Source: an uncultured Clostridia bacterium (GTDB lineage Bacteria; Bacillota; Clostridia; Oscillospirales; CAG-382). Taken from it: DNA of 6,565 bases. This document shows positions 4,799 to 6,565 of the stretch, in pieces (the stretch's first letter is position 1; each line of letters begins with the position of its first letter). The translations under genes were made by a program, and so were the position numbers. The notes under the pieces are model-generated. The model was not told the DNA's origin. It ran no database searches and saw nothing but the letters and a program-made list of their open reading frames with translations. Location of the stretch: the NCBI GenBank assembly GCA_947627335.1, contig CANQVQ010000088.1, forward strand, positions 1 to 6,565, read 5' to 3'.

Positions 4799-4824
4799 CG
4801 CTCTGTTATTGGGAGGTGTTTCGG

Positions 4825-5340
4825 TTGGCAGGCAAGCCGACGGCAAAGCAGAATATCGCCGGTCGGGTGCGCGAAGCGGTCGGTCCGCTCGTCGAACAGG
4901 CGGGCTACACGCTTTGGGACGTCACGTTCGGCAAGGAAGCCGCGGAATGGGTGCTCGAGATCACGATCGACCGCGAAGGCGGCATCGGGACCGAGGACTG
5001 CGCGGTCGTCACCAGGCTGGTCGATCCGCTGCTCGACGAGATGGACCCGATCGAAGGCAGTTACTGCCTGACGGTCTCCAGCGCCGGGCTGGAGCGGGAA
5101 CTGCGGGAGGAACGGCATTTCGCGTACGCGCTGGAGCGGAAGCTCCCGGTCGTGCTGCGGACGTTCACCGCCGTGGACGGCGCACGCCGATTTGAAGGGA
5201 CGCTCGCCGGATTCGACGGCGAAGGGGTCACGCTCCTGACCGACGGGACGGAAAAACGGTTTTCCTATAAGCAAATCGCCAAGACGGTCGCCCTGTGCGA
5301 CGGAAACGAACAGGATACGGAAAGGATGGAACAGTCATGA
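4825..5340 (+). CDS. rimP: Ribosome maturation factor RimP
   Basis: The 171-residue protein (family usually ~150-170) matches RimP (YlxS/YhbC), which helps assemble the 30S ribosomal subunit in the cytoplasm. The N-terminal domain shows VREAVGPLVEQAGYTLWDVTF (15-35), an LEITIDREGGIGTEDCAVVTR-like strand-helix (44-64) and the signature YCLTVSSAGLERELREERHF (80-99). The C-terminal SH3-like domain covers ~105-156 (FEGTLAGFDGEGVTLL). The start is TTG 4825: GGGAGGT (4811-4817) lies 7 nt upstream. GTG 4816 overlaps that site and is rejected. It is the first gene of the operon; its TGA overlaps the nusA ATG as ATGA, so the two are probably translationally coupled. The C-terminus (GNEQDTERMEQS) is a charged tail. 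Confidence 0.96.
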   Translation: MAGKPTAKQNIAGRVREAVGPLVEQAGYTLWDVTFGKEAAEWVLEITIDREGGIGTEDCAVVTRLVDPLLDEMDPIEGSYCLTVSSAGLERELREERHFAYALERKLPVVLRTFTAVDGARRFEGTLAGFDGEGVTLLTDGTEKRFSYKQIAKTVALCDGNEQDTERMEQS

Positions 5341-6437
5341 AAAGGAAAAGCGCTGTGAAAGCGCCCGTTGAGGAAAGCATCGTCAACAAGGAACTGTTTG
5401 AAGCGCTCGCCGCTTTGGACAGGGAGCGGGGCATTTCGCAGGAATATATGATCGAACGTCTGGAAGCGGCTCTGCTTTCCGCGTTCCGCAAGGAGTATCA
5501 CGGCAACGACAACGCCGTCGTCAAGATCGACCCGCTCAAGCAGGATGCGAAGATCTTCAAGGTCTACACCGTCGTCGAAACCGTGCTCAACCCGGAAACC
5601 GAAATGACCCTCGCGGACGCCCGCAAGTACGACGAGAAATACCAGATCGGCGACACGGTCGAGGTCGAGATCAAGACCCGCACGTTCGGCAGAAGCGCCG
5701 CGCAGGCGGCAAAGCAGGTCATCGTGCAGGGCATTCGCGAAGCGGAGCGGGGCATGATCATCCGCGAATACGAGGACAAGAAGGAAGAGATCGTCAGCGC
5801 CGTCGTCGTGCGCGTCGATCCGACGACCGGCAACGCCACGCTGGAGATCGGCAAGAACGAAATGGTGCTTTTCCGCCACGAGCAGATCCCGAACGAGTCG
5901 CTGCAGGTCGGCGACCGGATCAAGGTGTTCGTGACGGAGATCAAGAAGGAGAGCCGCGGTCCGTCGGTCGTGCTGTCCCGCGTGCATCCGGGCATGGTGC
6001 GCAGGCTGTTCGAGCTGGAGGTGCCGGAACTGAAGGACGGCACGGTCGAGATCGTTTCCGTTGCCCGCGAACCGGGCAGCCGAACCAAGATCGCCGTGCG
6101 TTCAAACGACGAAAAGGTGGATCCGATCGGCGCCTGCATCGGGCAGAAGGGTGCGAGAAAGAACCTCGTTACCGAGGAGCTTCGCGGGGAGAAGATCGAC
6201 ATCATTCCCTACAGCGAGGAAGTCGAGACCTTCATCAGCGCTTCCCTCGCGCCGGCGGCGGTCGACGAGGTCATCAAGCTGCCGGATTCCGATCGGTCCT
6301 ACCGCGCCATCGTCGCGGACGACCAGCTTTCGCTCGCGATCGGCAAGGAAGGGCAGAACGCCCGCCTCGCCGCCAAGCTGACCGGCTGCAAGATCGACAT
6401 CAAGAGCCGCAAGCTGCTGGAAGGACCGGTGGCGTAA
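5337..6437 (+). CDS. nusA: Transcription termination/antitermination factor NusA
   Basis: The 366-residue NusA binds RNA polymerase and nascent RNA and modulates pausing, termination and antitermination. The N-terminal polymerase-binding domain covers ~15-145 (NKELFEALAALDRERGIS at 17-34; DTVEVEI at 106-112). The S1 domain spans ~150-215. KH1 has VDPIGACIGQKGARKNLV (261-278) with the GxxG loop, then ELRGEKIDII (281-290). KH2 has LAIGKEGQNARLAAKLTG (333-350). It ends soon after KH2, so it lacks the acidic repeats of proteobacterial NusA, as is normal in Gram-positive bacteria. The ATG at 5337 overlaps the rimP stop and has AAAGGA (5321-5326) about 10 nt upstream. It gives about 15 more N-terminal residues (MKRKSAVKAPVEESIV) than the usual start at MNKEL. 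The function is certain; the exact start is less so. Confidence 0.97.
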   Translation: MKRKSAVKAPVEESIVNKELFEALAALDRERGISQEYMIERLEAALLSAFRKEYHGNDNAVVKIDPLKQDAKIFKVYTVVETVLNPETEMTLADARKYDEKYQIGDTVEVEIKTRTFGRSAAQAAKQVIVQGIREAERGMIIREYEDKKEEIVSAVVVRVDPTTGNATLEIGKNEMVLFRHEQIPNESLQVGDRIKVFVTEIKKESRGPSVVLSRVHPGMVRRLFELEVPELKDGTVEIVSVAREPGSRTKIAVRSNDEKVDPIGACIGQKGARKNLVTEELRGEKIDIIPYSEEVETFISASLAPAAVDEVIKLPDSDRSYRAIVADDQLSLAIGKEGQNARLAAKLTGCKIDIKSRKLLEGPVA

Positions 6438-6443
6438 GGAACC

Positions 6444-6565
6444 ATGGCAGAACGCAGAGTGCCGCTCCGCAAGTGTCTCGGCTGCGGAGAAATGAAGGAC
6501 AAACGGCTGCTCCTGCGCGTCGTGCACAACAAGGAGGGCGAAACCTTCGTCGATCCCGTCGGAAA
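6444..6565 (+). CDS. ylxR: YlxR/RnpM family RNA-binding protein, N-terminal part (3' end outside window)
   Basis: The 40 codons present read MAERRVPLRKCLGCGEMKDK followed by RLLLRVVHNKEGETFVDPVGK. They match the DUF448/YlxR family start: the RKCxGCGE motif (Cys11, Cys14), then LxRVV and a DPxGK turn. YlxR, renamed RnpM in B. subtilis, binds RNA and modulates RNase P activity. The position right after nusA, only 6 nt past its stop, is the standard Gram-positive order, and infB would be expected further downstream. AAGGA (6436-6440), overlapping the nusA stop codon, lies only 3 nt before the ATG, so translation probably relies on coupling to nusA. The ORF continues past the window. Confidence 0.93.
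   Translation, partial: MAERRVPLRKCLGCGEMKDKRLLLRVVHNKEGETFVDPVG

Noticed and set aside
4816..4824. GTG 4816 as the rimP start (and GTG 4631 for the minus-strand gene)
   Set aside because: Both codons overlap the Shine-Dalgarno sequence itself; the downstream TTG 4825 and ATG 4622 have proper 7-nt spacing.
5265..5987. Minus-strand open frames over nusA
   Set aside because: They are shadows of a clearly recognised nusA reading frame.

Overview
The window looks like chromosomal DNA from a GC-rich member of the Clostridia (Bacillota), plausibly a gut Oscillospiraceae-type or related uncultured lineage. The taxonomic reading rests on four things: GC-rich coding DNA with sharply AT-rich gaps, strong SigA-type promoters (TTGACA-N17-TATAAT, some with an extended -10), purine-rich Shine-Dalgarno sites, and the Gram-positive gene order rimP-nusA-ylxR. 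The species is not identified.

Left part (1-2158): the 5' portion of an Rrf2-family regulator runs off the left edge on the minus strand from its own strong promoter. It appears to start at a CTG codon. A 543-residue sigma factor follows on the plus strand. Its first ~165 residues are a complete ECF-type sigma-70 protein (regions 2 and 4), and the remaining ~375 residues are a large extension with a winged-helix-like segment and a Cys/His-rich segment. A Shine-Dalgarno site and in-frame ATG lie exactly at the join. A strong intrinsic terminator closes the gene.

Middle (2159-2500): a block of GTGAAGA heptamer repeats lies between two facing terminators. Next comes a minus-strand tRNA operon, tRNA-Met(CAT) then tRNA-Glu(TTC), 2 nt apart, with its own consensus promoter and terminator.

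Right-centre (2500-4740): a secreted or membrane-anchored GHL10/YngK-type glycoside hydrolase on the plus strand converges with a minus-strand gene, and their 3' ends overlap by 49 nt. The minus-strand product resembles CoiA-type PD-(D/E)XK nuclease domains joined to a C-terminal winged helix; no function is established. A compact divergent promoter region separates that gene from the next operon, with an 8-4-8 palindrome between the two -35 boxes.

Right part (4740-6565): the housekeeping rimP-nusA-ylxR operon is transcribed rightward. It has a leader with a perfect 9-bp hairpin, an ATGA stop/start overlap between rimP and nusA, and ylxR (rnpM) cut by the window edge. Its products act in 30S maturation, transcription elongation/termination and RNase P modulation.

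The observations most worth following up are the sigma factor with its possible internal start, the CoiA-like protein, and the regulatory architecture of the divergent promoter region.
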